DNA of 64,000 nucleotides from Ardenticatenaceae bacterium (GTDB taxonomy: Bacteria; Chloroflexota; Anaerolineae; Promineifilales; Promineifilaceae). Numbering within the stretch: the first letter of the stretch is position 1; the number at the start of each line of letters is the position of its first letter. Location: positions 1-64,000 of the forward strand of contig JACKBU010000019.1 in the NCBI GenBank assembly GCA_020634395.1, given 5' to 3'. A program made the position numbers and the translations under genes. Below the pieces are notes generated by a model that saw only the letters and a list, made by a program, of their open reading frames with translations, was not told the DNA's origin and did not search any database. Below, one piece after another: positions 18,080-25,470 of the stretch.

Positions 18080-18624
18080 ACAACGATCTGCATCCCGACC
18101 TGGCCCGTATTTTGGTGCCGGAAGACACAATCCAGGCTCACGTCAAAGTGTTGGCGCACCAGATTTCGCTGGATTATGCCGGCGTGGAGCGGCTGTACCT
18201 GATAGGCGTGCTGCGCGGCGCCTTCATCTTCCTGGCCGACCTGGCCCGCTGCCTGACCATTCCCCACGTTGTCGATTTCATGTCCGTCTCCAGCTATGGC
18301 AAATCGACGGTGTCCGGCGAAGTGCGCATTGTCCTCGACCTGCGTGAGCCGATCGTCAACCAGCACGTCATCATCGTGGAAGACATCGTGGACAGCGGCA
18401 AGACCCTCAGCTATCTCTACCACACCTTGCAGGGACGCAGCCCCGCTTCTTTGCGAACCTGCGCGCTGGTCCGCAAACACCGTGAGCACGTTGATACGCC
18501 TGTCCACTATCTGGGCTTTAACATTCCCGACGTGTGGGTGGTGGGGTACGGACTGGACTATGCCGACACGCATCGCACCCTGCCTTACATCGCGGAATTG
18601 AAGGAGGACGTTTACAAAAAATGA
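18076..18624 (+). CDS. hpt: Hypoxanthine phosphoribosyltransferase
   Basis: Purine salvage enzyme that converts hypoxanthine or guanine plus PRPP to IMP or GMP. It is 182 residues, standard length. Motifs: LIGVLRGAFIFLADL (the PPi loop), DFMSVSSYG (flexible loop), the PRPP-binding VIIVEDIVDSGKTL, and VGYGLDYADTHRTLPYI at the C-terminus. The start overlaps the preceding arginase-family stop in ATGA, and its own stop overlaps the next small gene in the same way, so the genes are translationally coupled. Confidence 0.95.
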   Translation: MNNDLHPDLARILVPEDTIQAHVKVLAHQISLDYAGVERLYLIGVLRGAFIFLADLARCLTIPHVVDFMSVSSYGKSTVSGEVRIVLDLREPIVNQHVIIVEDIVDSGKTLSYLYHTLQGRSPASLRTCALVRKHREHVDTPVHYLGFNIPDVWVVGYGLDYADTHRTLPYIAELKEDVYKK

Positions 18625-18827
18625 ATGAACACGAATCAGTCCCCACCGGGCGCGCGATCCCCGGCGTCAGCCACTATAATCCTGTGACGGTAGACATGAA
18701 AGAAGTCATGGGTACAGCTTTTCTCGGTATTCTGTCGGTGATTCTTCTGCTGGCTTTGCTGCTGCTCCAGCGGCAAAATCGGCGGTTGATGACCCAGTTG
18801 GCAGAGGCAGAGCAACGGCCGTCCTGA
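18621..18827 (+). CDS. Small single-pass membrane protein of unknown function
   Basis: A 68-residue protein beginning at the ATG that overlaps the hpt stop (ATGA). A hydrophilic N-terminus (about 30 residues) is followed by one transmembrane helix, GTAFLGILSVILLLALLLLQ, and a charged tail QRQNRRLMTQLAEAEQRPS that may form a short coiled coil. I do not recognise the family. The coupling to hpt supports that it is real. Confidence 0.65.
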   Translation: MNEHESVPTGRAIPGVSHYNPVTVDMKEVMGTAFLGILSVILLLALLLLQRQNRRLMTQLAEAEQRPS

Positions 18828-18862
18828 AAACTATCTGTCACCCTAATCGGCGGGTTTTTCCC

Positions 18863-18891
18863 TTGTTAACTGCCGGGTTCAATGATATGAT
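18863..18891 (+). promoter_or_regulatory. Sigma70-type promoter before the LysM/SH3 gene
   Basis: TTGTTA at 18863-18868 and TATGAT at 18886-18891 are separated by 17 bp, about 100 bp upstream of the LysM/SH3 start. This suggests the gene is expressed separately from the hpt operon. Confidence 0.5.
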
Positions 18892-18994
18892 TTTTCATTA
18901 TGTCACCTCTATCATAAGCAAACCACATGGAGCGAGGCATTTTAACTGCTGACCGGGGGACCATTAGATAACGCGATGACAGGGTGAAGCAACC

Positions 18995-19936
18995 ATGCCC
19001 ACGGAAGAAAACAGCAACGCCCCACAACCCGACATCCCGCCAGAACCGGAAGTCGAGCCTGAACAGAAACCGGAGGAAGTGCCGCCGGTCGTCTCGACGC
19101 CGATCCAATCGCCCCTGCCTGCGTCCCAGCCGTTGATTGGTCCACCGCCAACAGACGAGGATGAGCGCCGCACGTTGGCCGAGTTATTTGTCCGTTTGCC
19201 GGTTGGCGCCAAAGTCGGGGTTGTCGCCGCGCTGGCGCTTGTGCTGACGCTGGCTGTGTTGGTTGCCTTTCCCCCGGCCAGGCAGCAGAACGAGGCAGAA
19301 CATGCTACGGGCACGGCCGTTGCCGCCATCCTTACCCTTACTGCTCAGCCTACCCCCACCTCTATTGGCACCGAAACTCCGCGCATCTACATTGTCGAAG
19401 AATCACCCATTCCCTCCCTCACCCCCGACGTTACCAGCACGCCCATCATCTATGTCGTCAAACAAGGCGACACCCTGAACAGCATCGCCCGCAGCTTCAA
19501 CAGCACTGTGCAAGACATTGCCACAGCCAATGGCTTGTACAACGTCAACAGCATCTCCGTCGGGCAAGAATTAATGATTCCTACGCCCGGATCGGGCACC
19601 GTTGTGCCGGTAGGCACAGTAGGACTGGGCACGCCTACTGCTTTGGCAGGAACGGCCGTTAGCAACGAACCTCTCACTGTGCTGCCGGAGCTGGTGATTA
19701 AGGGCGTGTCGGGCGTGCAAACGGTGGATCTGCGCATCGCCGCCGGACCCGACTATCAGGCCATTACCACCCTCAACCGGGGTACAATTGCTTCCCTGGT
19801 CGCAAAATCGCCCGATGGTTTGTGGTATCTGATCCAGCTAGAGGACGGTTATACGCGCGGCTGGATTCCGGCCAACAGCGCCGGACTCCTTTACCCCGCC
19901 GATCCGGCAAACATCCCCACGACGCCACAGCCCTAG
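18995..19936 (+). CDS. Membrane-anchored LysM and SH3b domain protein
   Basis: A 313-residue cell-envelope protein. The proline- and glutamate-rich cytoplasmic N-terminus (about 1-60) is followed by a transmembrane helix (VGVVAALALVLTLAVLVAF, about 75-92), a threonine/proline-rich linker, a LysM domain (IYVVKQGDTLNSIARSFNST, then LYNVNSISVGQELMIP, about 150-195), another linker, and a bacterial SH3 domain (VDLRIAAGPDYQAITTLNRG, then GYTRGWIPANSAGLL). LysM binds peptidoglycan or chitin-like glycans, so it probably links membrane and wall polymer. It has no catalytic domain. Confidence 0.85.
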   Translation: MPTEENSNAPQPDIPPEPEVEPEQKPEEVPPVVSTPIQSPLPASQPLIGPPPTDEDERRTLAELFVRLPVGAKVGVVAALALVLTLAVLVAFPPARQQNEAEHATGTAVAAILTLTAQPTPTSIGTETPRIYIVEESPIPSLTPDVTSTPIIYVVKQGDTLNSIARSFNSTVQDIATANGLYNVNSISVGQELMIPTPGSGTVVPVGTVGLGTPTALAGTAVSNEPLTVLPELVIKGVSGVQTVDLRIAAGPDYQAITTLNRGTIASLVAKSPDGLWYLIQLEDGYTRGWIPANSAGLLYPADPANIPTTPQP

Positions 19937-19948
19937 GAGGGTGGTGGG

Positions 19949-20044
19949 TGGGTGTTTAGGTGTTTAAGTGTGTAAGTGCCCAAGTGCTCGCCTAACACCT
20001 GAACACCTAAACACCTGAACACCTGAACACCTGAACACTTAAAC
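19949..20044. repeat. Word-built inverted repeat (GGTGTTTA/AACACCTG)
   Basis: The left arm repeats GGTGTTTA and AAGTG words; the right arm holds at least five copies of AACACCTGAAC-like words, complementary to the left. It lies exactly between two convergent genes (the LysM/SH3 gene and the DMT permease), so a bidirectional terminator role is plausible. Compare 27982-28075, built from the same words. Confidence 0.7.
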
Positions 20045-20055
20045 CCCTTGTTCCC

Positions 20056-20994
20056 TCACCTTCGCCGGCCGGCTACCAACAGACCGGCAAATACAAACGC
20101 ACTGCCCAGCAGCACCAACGGTCCCGGAACTTCGCCAAAAAAAAGCAGAGCCAGGATAGAGGCCCCGATAGGCTCGGCAAAACTGACGGCTCCCACCATA
20201 GCCGCAGGCAAGAAAGCCAGCGCGTAGTTAAACGAGGAATGCCCCAACAACTGCGGTCCCAAAGCCATTAACAGGAACGTGAGGTATGCCTGAGAACTGT
20301 ACCCAAACATGCTGCTGCCAGTAAGATACACGGCCGCAATCAGGCTGAGCGCGGCCGTGCCATACACCAGCGTCACATAGCTGACCAGGGACAGCCGCAC
20401 GCGCAGTTTGCGGCCAATGAGCAGATATCCGGCGGCAGCAACAGCGCCGGTCAGGGCCAGGGCGTTGCCGAGAAACGGCCGTTGTCCGCCGGCCACCGCG
20501 CCCGCGTTTATTAACAGACGGCCGTTTTCCCCCACTATCCACACGTCACCCAGGCTGATAACTATCGTACCGGCCAGAGCCAGCCCCATGCCAATTTTCA
20601 GCGGCCGGGTAAACGGTTCGCCCAGCAGGAAAGGCGCCGCCAGCGCCACCCACAGCGGCGACGTAGAAACCAGCACCGTCGAACTGGCGACCGAGGTATA
20701 AGCCAGCGAGCTGATCCAGGTAGCAAAGTGCACCGCCAGCAGCAGCCCCGATAACAACGCCAGCCGCCAATCGGCCGGGGCCAGGCGGCGCACTTCCCCG
20801 CGGTGGCGGATCAGCATGATCGGCAGCAAAATCAGGGCGGCCACGGCCGTGCGGTAGGCGGCGATCACCAGAGAGGGCACATTTTCCTCCTGGGCCAGCC
20901 GCGCCAAAATCGATCCCGAAGACACGGCCAGGATGCCAACTGCCAGCACTAAAACGGGCGAAAGACGGGGTTTTTCCGATGGCGGTTTCTGCAT
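20056..20994 (-). CDS. EamA/DMT superfamily permease
   Basis: A ten-helix drug/metabolite transporter with two EamA repeats, about 312 residues from the ATG at 20994. The first repeat starts with PVLVLAVGILAVSSGSILARLAQ and includes the family's YRTAVAALILLP and ALLSGLLLAVHFATWISSLAYTSVASSTVLV. The second starts at about FLGNALALTGAVAAAGYLLIGR and ends FAEPIGASILALLFFGEVPGPLVLLG. The frame is open back to a TTG at 21078 but that stretch lacks a good ribosome site. The substrate (amino acids, nucleosides or metabolites) is unknown. Confidence 0.85.
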   Translation of the reverse strand: MQKPPSEKPRLSPVLVLAVGILAVSSGSILARLAQEENVPSLVIAAYRTAVAALILLPIMLIRHRGEVRRLAPADWRLALLSGLLLAVHFATWISSLAYTSVASSTVLVSTSPLWVALAAPFLLGEPFTRPLKIGMGLALAGTIVISLGDVWIVGENGRLLINAGAVAGGQRPFLGNALALTGAVAAAGYLLIGRKLRVRLSLVSYVTLVYGTAALSLIAAVYLTGSSMFGYSSQAYLTFLLMALGPQLLGHSSFNYALAFLPAAMVGAVSFAEPIGASILALLFFGEVPGPLVLLGSAFVFAGLLVAGRRR

Positions 20995-21084
20995 TGTTTT
21001 TGTGGCCAGACGGCCGTGTTCTCCCAGTGAAATTGCGGCAAAATCAACCTGTTTGCACAGGCTTTCAGAACGGTTCAACCTTTG

Positions 21085-21113
21085 TTGACAAAGGTCTATA
21101 GTGTAGCTAGAAT
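21085..21113 (+). promoter_or_regulatory. Strong sigma70-type promoter for superoxide dismutase
   Basis: A perfect TTGACA (21085-21090) is followed by a 17-bp spacer and TAGAAT (21108-21113). It points at the superoxide dismutase gene and leaves a leader of roughly 115 nt. Confidence 0.7.
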
Positions 21114-21236
21114 GAAGTCACTGATTTGCACGAGAATGGTAACAATCAATGATCAGCCGGTCAATTACCAGCGTGCAGCCAATCATCACATATTTTTCAG
21201 TTCACCCATTTCTTAAAAACCCCAAAGGAGAAAATC

Positions 21237-21851
21237 ATGGCTTTTGAATTACCTGCCCTTAACTACGCACATGATGCCCTGGAACCCTACATCGACTCGC
21301 GCACAATGCAAATCCATCACGGAAAACACCACGCCGGTTACACCAACAATTTAAACGCTGCCCTGGAAGGCCACCCCGATCTGGCCAATAAAAGTATCGA
21401 AGAACTGCTTGCTAATCTGGACAGTGTGCCGGAGAGCATCCGCACGGCCGTGCGCAACAACGGCGGCGGTTACGCCAACCACTCCCTCTTCTGGGTCATC
21501 ATGAGCCCGGACGGCGGCGGCGAACCCGGCGGCGAGCTGGCTGCGGCCATCAACGACACCTTTGGCAGCTTCGAAGACTTCAAAGCAGCCTTCGCCAAAG
21601 CCGCGGCTACCCGTTTCGGCTCCGGCTGGGCCTGGCTGTACGTCGATGGCAACGGCAACCTGGCCATCACCTCTACCCCCAACCAGGACACACCTCTCAT
21701 GGAGGGCAACACCCCCATCCTGGGCCTGGACGTGTGGGAACACGCCTACTATCTCAACTACCAAAACCGCCGCCCGGACTACATTTCCGCTTGGTGGAAC
21801 GTGGTAGATTGGGATACTGTCGCCGACAATTATGCTGCGGCAAAATCGTAA
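21237..21851 (+). CDS. sodA: Superoxide dismutase, Fe/Mn family
   Basis: Converts superoxide to peroxide and oxygen in the cytoplasm; 204 residues. Metal ligands are visible as His27 (MQIHHGKHH), His82 (GGGYANHSLFW), Asp165 and His169 (LGLDVWEHAYYLNYQNRR). The Gln of TPNQDTPL at about 150 and the GGG run before NHSLFW favour the manganese or cambialistic type; this is an inference. The start has an AAAGGAG site and a near-consensus promoter upstream. A hairpin and T-run follow the gene. Confidence 0.96.
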   Translation: MAFELPALNYAHDALEPYIDSRTMQIHHGKHHAGYTNNLNAALEGHPDLANKSIEELLANLDSVPESIRTAVRNNGGGYANHSLFWVIMSPDGGGEPGGELAAAINDTFGSFEDFKAAFAKAAATRFGSGWAWLYVDGNGNLAITSTPNQDTPLMEGNTPILGLDVWEHAYYLNYQNRRPDYISAWWNVVDWDTVADNYAAAKS

Positions 21852-21870
21852 GTGTGTATAATTAAATAGA

Positions 21871-21899
21871 ACCGACGCCAACGGGTCGGTATCGTTTTT
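21871..21899 (+). terminator. Rho-independent terminator after superoxide dismutase
   Basis: ACCGAC (21871-21876) pairs with GTCGGT (21885-21890), followed by ATCGTTTTTA. The stem is short (6 bp), so it may be leaky and let transcription reach the ferredoxin gene. Confidence 0.55.
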
Positions 21900-21919
21900 A
21901 AGCCAAAAGGAGAAATCTT

Positions 21920-22327
21920 ATGACCCACATCGTTACCAGATTGTGCTTACGCGACACAGCCTGCGTGGAGGTGTGCCCGGTCGAATGCATGGTTTTGGGT
22001 AAACCGGAACAGGAATGGCCCTGGCTGTACATCGATCCCGACACCTGCATTGACTGCGGCGCGTGTGTCCCAGAATGTCCCTACGAAGCCATCTTCCCCG
22101 AAGAAGAAGTTCCCTTCGACTATGAAGCTCCGGCCGGTGTTTGGATTACCAACACCAAGGCACTTTTGCCCGATGGCCAGTCGTTTGAAGGTGAAATCGA
22201 TGGTCACAATGTGAAAGTACTCAACGCCAAACAGCTAGCTGGCGGCGAGGTTTTGGATCTCACAGAGGATATCGAACCCAATTACAACTTCTATTCCGAA
22301 GGTCCTGGTTACGACGCTCTGGACTAA
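21920..22327 (+). CDS. Ferredoxin with two cluster-binding motifs (3Fe-4S/4Fe-4S type)
   Basis: A 135-residue small electron carrier. Cysteines at 9, 15, 19 and 23 (CLRDTACVEVCPVEC) and 43, 46, 49 and 53 (CIDCGACVPECP) match the seven-iron FdxA pattern, in which the first set holds a 3Fe-4S and part of the 4Fe-4S cluster. The C-terminal about 70 residues form an acidic tail, longer than in minimal ferredoxins. AAAAGGAG precedes the ATG and a strong terminator follows. Its redox partner is not visible nearby. Confidence 0.92.
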   Translation: MTHIVTRLCLRDTACVEVCPVECMVLGKPEQEWPWLYIDPDTCIDCGACVPECPYEAIFPEEEVPFDYEAPAGVWITNTKALLPDGQSFEGEIDGHNVKVLNAKQLAGGEVLDLTEDIEPNYNFYSEGPGYDALD

Positions 22328-22382
22328 AGCACAACGTGCAGTTGTTTGCCGGAAAAGCAAGCAACGATTGGCAACAAGAATG

Positions 22383-22430
22383 AAATAGCTAACCGGCCAG
22401 AAATGTCCGATTAGCTATTTTTTATTTTTA
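22383..22430 (+). terminator. Rho-independent terminator after ferredoxin
   Basis: AAATAGCTAA (22383-22392) pairs perfectly with TTAGCTATTT (22411-22420), followed by a TTTATTTTTA run. Confidence 0.85.
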
Positions 22431-22516
22431 CTGTTGAGTAGAAAGGTTAGAGCATAGAGCAAGAAACGGCCGTTTCCACCATTCAGGCCCTGGTTCTTGC
22501 CATTCTGGAGGTTATG

Positions 22517-23950
22517 ATGACTGCGTTTCGGACTGAGAAGGATTCTTTAGGCGAAGTTCAGGTGCCCGCAGCGGCCTACTGGGGGGCGCAAACCCAACGC
22601 GCCGTGCAAAATTTCCCCATTTCGGGCCTCAAGCCGTATCCGGCGTTTATCTGGTCGATGGCGGCCATCAAGCGCGCGGCGGCAGAGGTAAACCGAGATC
22701 TGGGCCTGTTTGCCAACCGCCAGGTCGGCGAGCAGGTCATCACCGGCGAGCAGATTGCCACGGCGATTATGCAGGCGGCGGATGAAGTGCTGGACGGCCG
22801 TTTCAACGATCAATTCGTCGTCGATCCCATCCAGGCTGGCGCCGGCACCAGCCACAACATGAACGTCAACGAAGTCATTGCCAACCGTGCCAACGAAATC
22901 CTGGGTTTTGCGCTGGACGCGCCCGCCAAGCCCGTGCATCCCAACGACCACGTCAACATGGCCCAATCCACCAACGACACCATTCCCACGGCCATCCGCC
23001 TGGGCTGCCTGTGGCGATTGGACGAACTGCTCTCTGCCTTGCAGCATCTGGCCAACGCCCTCCAAGACAAAGCCCACGAATTTGATCCCATCGTCAAAAG
23101 CGGCCGGACCCATTTGCAGGATGCGGTGCCGGTGCGCCTGGGGCAAGAATTTAGCGCCTATGCCCGCGCCGTCAAACGCGATCGTACCAAGATCAAGCAG
23201 TCGGCTAAGGGGCTGCGGCGGCTGGGGATTGGCGGCACGGCCACGGGCACAGGCCTCAACGCCCACCCCGAGTATCACGGCCGTATGGTGCAGCGCCTCA
23301 CCCAGCTCAGCGGCCTCAAACTGCGCGAATCCAACAACCTGTTCGAGAGCATGCAAAGCATGGCCGATCCCGTTTTCTTCAGCGGCGCGCTGCGCACCCT
23401 GGCCCAGGATCTCATCCGCATTGCCAACGATTTCCGGCTGCTTTCGTCTGGTCCCAGCACCGGCCTGGACGAGATTCACCTGACGGCCGTGCAGCCCGGC
23501 TCCTCCATCATGCCCGGCAAAGTCAACCCCGTCATGGCCGAAATGCTGGACATGGCCATGTTCCAGGTACTCGGCAATGATCAGACCGTTCTGCTGGCCG
23601 GGCAGGCCGGGCAGCTAGAACTCAACGTGATGATGCCCATCATCGCCTACAACCTGTTCCAGAGCATGGACGTCATCATCAACAGCGTCAACGCCTTCAC
23701 CGACAAATGCGTGGTCAGCTTGCAGGCCAATGAGGAGAAGGCCACCGGCTGGCTGGCCAAAAACGCCATCCTCGTCACCGCCCTCAACCCCGTCATCGGC
23801 TACCTCAAGGGGGCGGAAGTAGCAAAAGAGGCCATGAAGAGCAACCGCACCGTGCGCGAAGTTGTCGTCGAGAAGGGCTACCTCACCTCCGCCGAAGCCG
23901 ACCGCCTGCTCAACGTCCACGCCCTCACCGAAGGCGGCATCCAACACTAA
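22517..23950 (+). CDS. fumC: Class II fumarate hydratase (fumarase/aspartase superfamily)
   Basis: About 477 residues. It interconverts fumarate and malate in the TCA cycle, or, if an aspartase, fumarate plus ammonia and aspartate. Family motifs: GAGTSHNMNVNEVIANRANE, HPNDHVNMAQSTNDTIPTA, SGRTHLQDAVPVRLGQEF and the catalytic signature PGSSIMPGKVNPVMAEM. PGKVNP and the opening FRTEKDSLGEVQVPAAAYWG recall actinobacterial FumC, while the QDAVP loop is also aspartase-like, so the reaction is not certain. The ATG at 22517 is spaced five bases from GGAGG; the ATG at 22514 is too close. Confidence 0.8.
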   Translation: MTAFRTEKDSLGEVQVPAAAYWGAQTQRAVQNFPISGLKPYPAFIWSMAAIKRAAAEVNRDLGLFANRQVGEQVITGEQIATAIMQAADEVLDGRFNDQFVVDPIQAGAGTSHNMNVNEVIANRANEILGFALDAPAKPVHPNDHVNMAQSTNDTIPTAIRLGCLWRLDELLSALQHLANALQDKAHEFDPIVKSGRTHLQDAVPVRLGQEFSAYARAVKRDRTKIKQSAKGLRRLGIGGTATGTGLNAHPEYHGRMVQRLTQLSGLKLRESNNLFESMQSMADPVFFSGALRTLAQDLIRIANDFRLLSSGPSTGLDEIHLTAVQPGSSIMPGKVNPVMAEMLDMAMFQVLGNDQTVLLAGQAGQLELNVMMPIIAYNLFQSMDVIINSVNAFTDKCVVSLQANEEKATGWLAKNAILVTALNPVIGYLKGAEVAKEAMKSNRTVREVVVEKGYLTSAEADRLLNVHALTEGGIQH

Positions 23951-24146
23951 CGTCACAGACTCCCGCGCCTTACGGCGGTCTCATTATCCATCCGCGCAGA
24001 CCGTCATAAACAGTATGCAGCCGTTTTTGAATGGTATGCCGGGATTGTTGTGGGGCCGTCGCCACCGGCTGAAGACGGCCGCCCGACGATTTTGTCCTTC
24101 TTGAACGGCCGTGATACCATCCCAAGTCGCAAATTTAGAAGAGAAG

Positions 24147-24545
24147 ATGCTGCGAATTAACCAACCCGTATACGAAGCGATGCTGGCCCACCTGCAGGCG
24201 GTTTATCCTCTGGAAGGGTGCGGTTTGCTGGGCGGCGTGGGCGATACGGCCGTGCGCCACACGGCCGTCGATAACATTCTGCGCAGCCCCGTAGCCTATG
24301 AGATGGACCCCACGCAGCAAATCCGCGCCATGCTGGAGCTGGAAGCGCAGGGCCAGGAGATGCTGGCCATCTACCACTCGCACCCGGCCGGGCCGCCGCA
24401 CCCATCGCCCACAGACGTGGCCCAGGCCTACTACCCGGATGCCGTCTACCTGATTATCTCGCTGGCCGACCGGGCACAGCCGGTGGTGGGCGCTTTTCGG
24501 ATTGGCAACGGCCGTTACACGCCCATCCCCCTGGCCATAGAGTAA
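24147..24545 (+). CDS. JAMM/MPN+ domain zinc metalloprotease (Mov34/PAD-1 family)
   Basis: A 132-residue stand-alone JAB1/MPN domain. The zinc motif is complete: a Glu in YPLEGCGLLGG, then IYHSHPAGPPHPSPTDVAQAYYPD with the H-x-H-x10-D ligands. Bacterial members cut isopeptide or C-terminal peptide bonds, for example processing sulfur-carrier proteins in thiamine, cysteine or cofactor pathways, or release ubiquitin-like tags. No ubiquitin-like protein gene is next to it. The start at 24147 follows GAAGAGAAG; upstream codons lack support. Confidence 0.88.
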   Translation: MLRINQPVYEAMLAHLQAVYPLEGCGLLGGVGDTAVRHTAVDNILRSPVAYEMDPTQQIRAMLELEAQGQEMLAIYHSHPAGPPHPSPTDVAQAYYPDAVYLIISLADRAQPVVGAFRIGNGRYTPIPLAIE

Positions 24546-24652
24546 CGAATACGGCCGTTTTGTGTTTTAGATGGAAAGTCAGGTAGTCTGGCCGGCGCCA
24601 AAACCGCCAGACCAGGCAGCTACCCGACCAAATTACGAGAGGAAGGATCACG

Positions 24653-25321
24653 TTGAACATACTCTATTTACTACTCGCCGGCTTGTTCGGCTATGTTTTA
24701 GGCTCTATCCCCTTTGGCTGGCTGTACGTCAAAGCCAAAACCGGCAAAGACATCCGCACCATCGGCAGCGGGCGCATGGGCGGCACCAACTCCTACCGCG
24801 CCGCCGGACTGATCATCGGCCTGCTGACGGCCCTGAGCGACTTTTTGAAAGGCGCGCTCTCGGTGTGGGTGGCCCAATGGCTGTTTGGCGGTCAGGCCGA
24901 CCCGGCCTGGCTGCCCTGGATCGCCACGTTTGGCGGGGTGATGGCGGTCATCGGCCACAACTGGTCGGTGTTCCTGAAGTTTAAGGGCGGCGCAGGCACC
25001 GGGCCGAACGTGGGCTGGTCAACGGCCGTGTGGCTGCCCATGTTCCCCATCGTTTTCCTCGTCGGCGCCTTGTTGATGCTCACCGTGGGCATGGCCTCCG
25101 TGGCCTCTATGGTCGTGGCTCTCATCATTCCCGTCGTATTCGCCATCCGTTACTTCATGGGCATAGACCCCACCCCGGCCTACATCATTGGCGGCTTGGT
25201 TACTGCGGCGGCCGTAGCCTGGGCCTTACGCCCCAACTTCAAGCGCATCCTCGCCGGCAACGAGCGCATCGTCGGTCCACGCGCCAAACGTCTGGAACAA
25301 CAGAAACAACAAGCACACTAA
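24653..25321 (+). CDS. plsY: Glycerol-3-phosphate acyltransferase PlsY
   Basis: A membrane enzyme that transfers the acyl group from acyl-phosphate to glycerol-3-phosphate, the first step of phospholipid synthesis. 222 residues with about five helices. Conserved motifs: GSIPFGWLYVKAKTGKDIR at the N-terminus, GSGRMGGTNSYRAAG (usually GSGNxGxTN), HNWSVFLKFKGGAGTGPNVG and the last-loop NFKRILAGNE. The start codon is TTG at 24653, with GAGGAAGG eight bases before it. Its acyl-phosphate donor would be made by PlsX (41155-42183). A strong terminator follows immediately. Confidence 0.93.
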   Translation: MNILYLLLAGLFGYVLGSIPFGWLYVKAKTGKDIRTIGSGRMGGTNSYRAAGLIIGLLTALSDFLKGALSVWVAQWLFGGQADPAWLPWIATFGGVMAVIGHNWSVFLKFKGGAGTGPNVGWSTAVWLPMFPIVFLVGALLMLTVGMASVASMVVALIIPVVFAIRYFMGIDPTPAYIIGGLVTAAAVAWALRPNFKRILAGNERIVGPRAKRLEQQKQQAH

Positions 25322-25348
25322 AAAAAGGCCGCATCAGCGGCCTTTTTT
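25321..25348 (+). terminator. Rho-independent terminator of plsY
   Basis: GGCCGC-ATCA-GCGGCC hairpin flanked by A6 and T6 runs, overlapping the last base of the plsY stop codon. The flanking runs make it usable in both directions. Confidence 0.9.
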
Positions 25349-25371
25349 AGCTCTTAAAAACTCAGGGACAC

Positions 25372-25435
25372 ATTTCGTGAAGCGTGCAGCGTGCTGCGCA
25401 CCAAAGATGCTTCACGCATCACATCTCACGCATCA
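25372..25435. repeat. Word-built inverted repeat (GTGAAGCGTG/CACGCATC)
   Basis: Words such as GTGAAGCGTGCAGCGTGC on the left are partly complementary to CTTCACGCATCACATCTCACGC on the right. It lies between convergent plsY and the binding-protein gene, and resembles the perfect repeat at 16594-16640. Confidence 0.5.
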
Positions 25436-25470
25436 GGCCAGACCCCGCGAAATCTCATAGCTTCCTTTTT

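Noticed and set aside
22547..23479. A 310-codon minus-strand frame inside the fumarase-family gene
   Set aside because: Antisense shadow, low-complexity composition, no domain.
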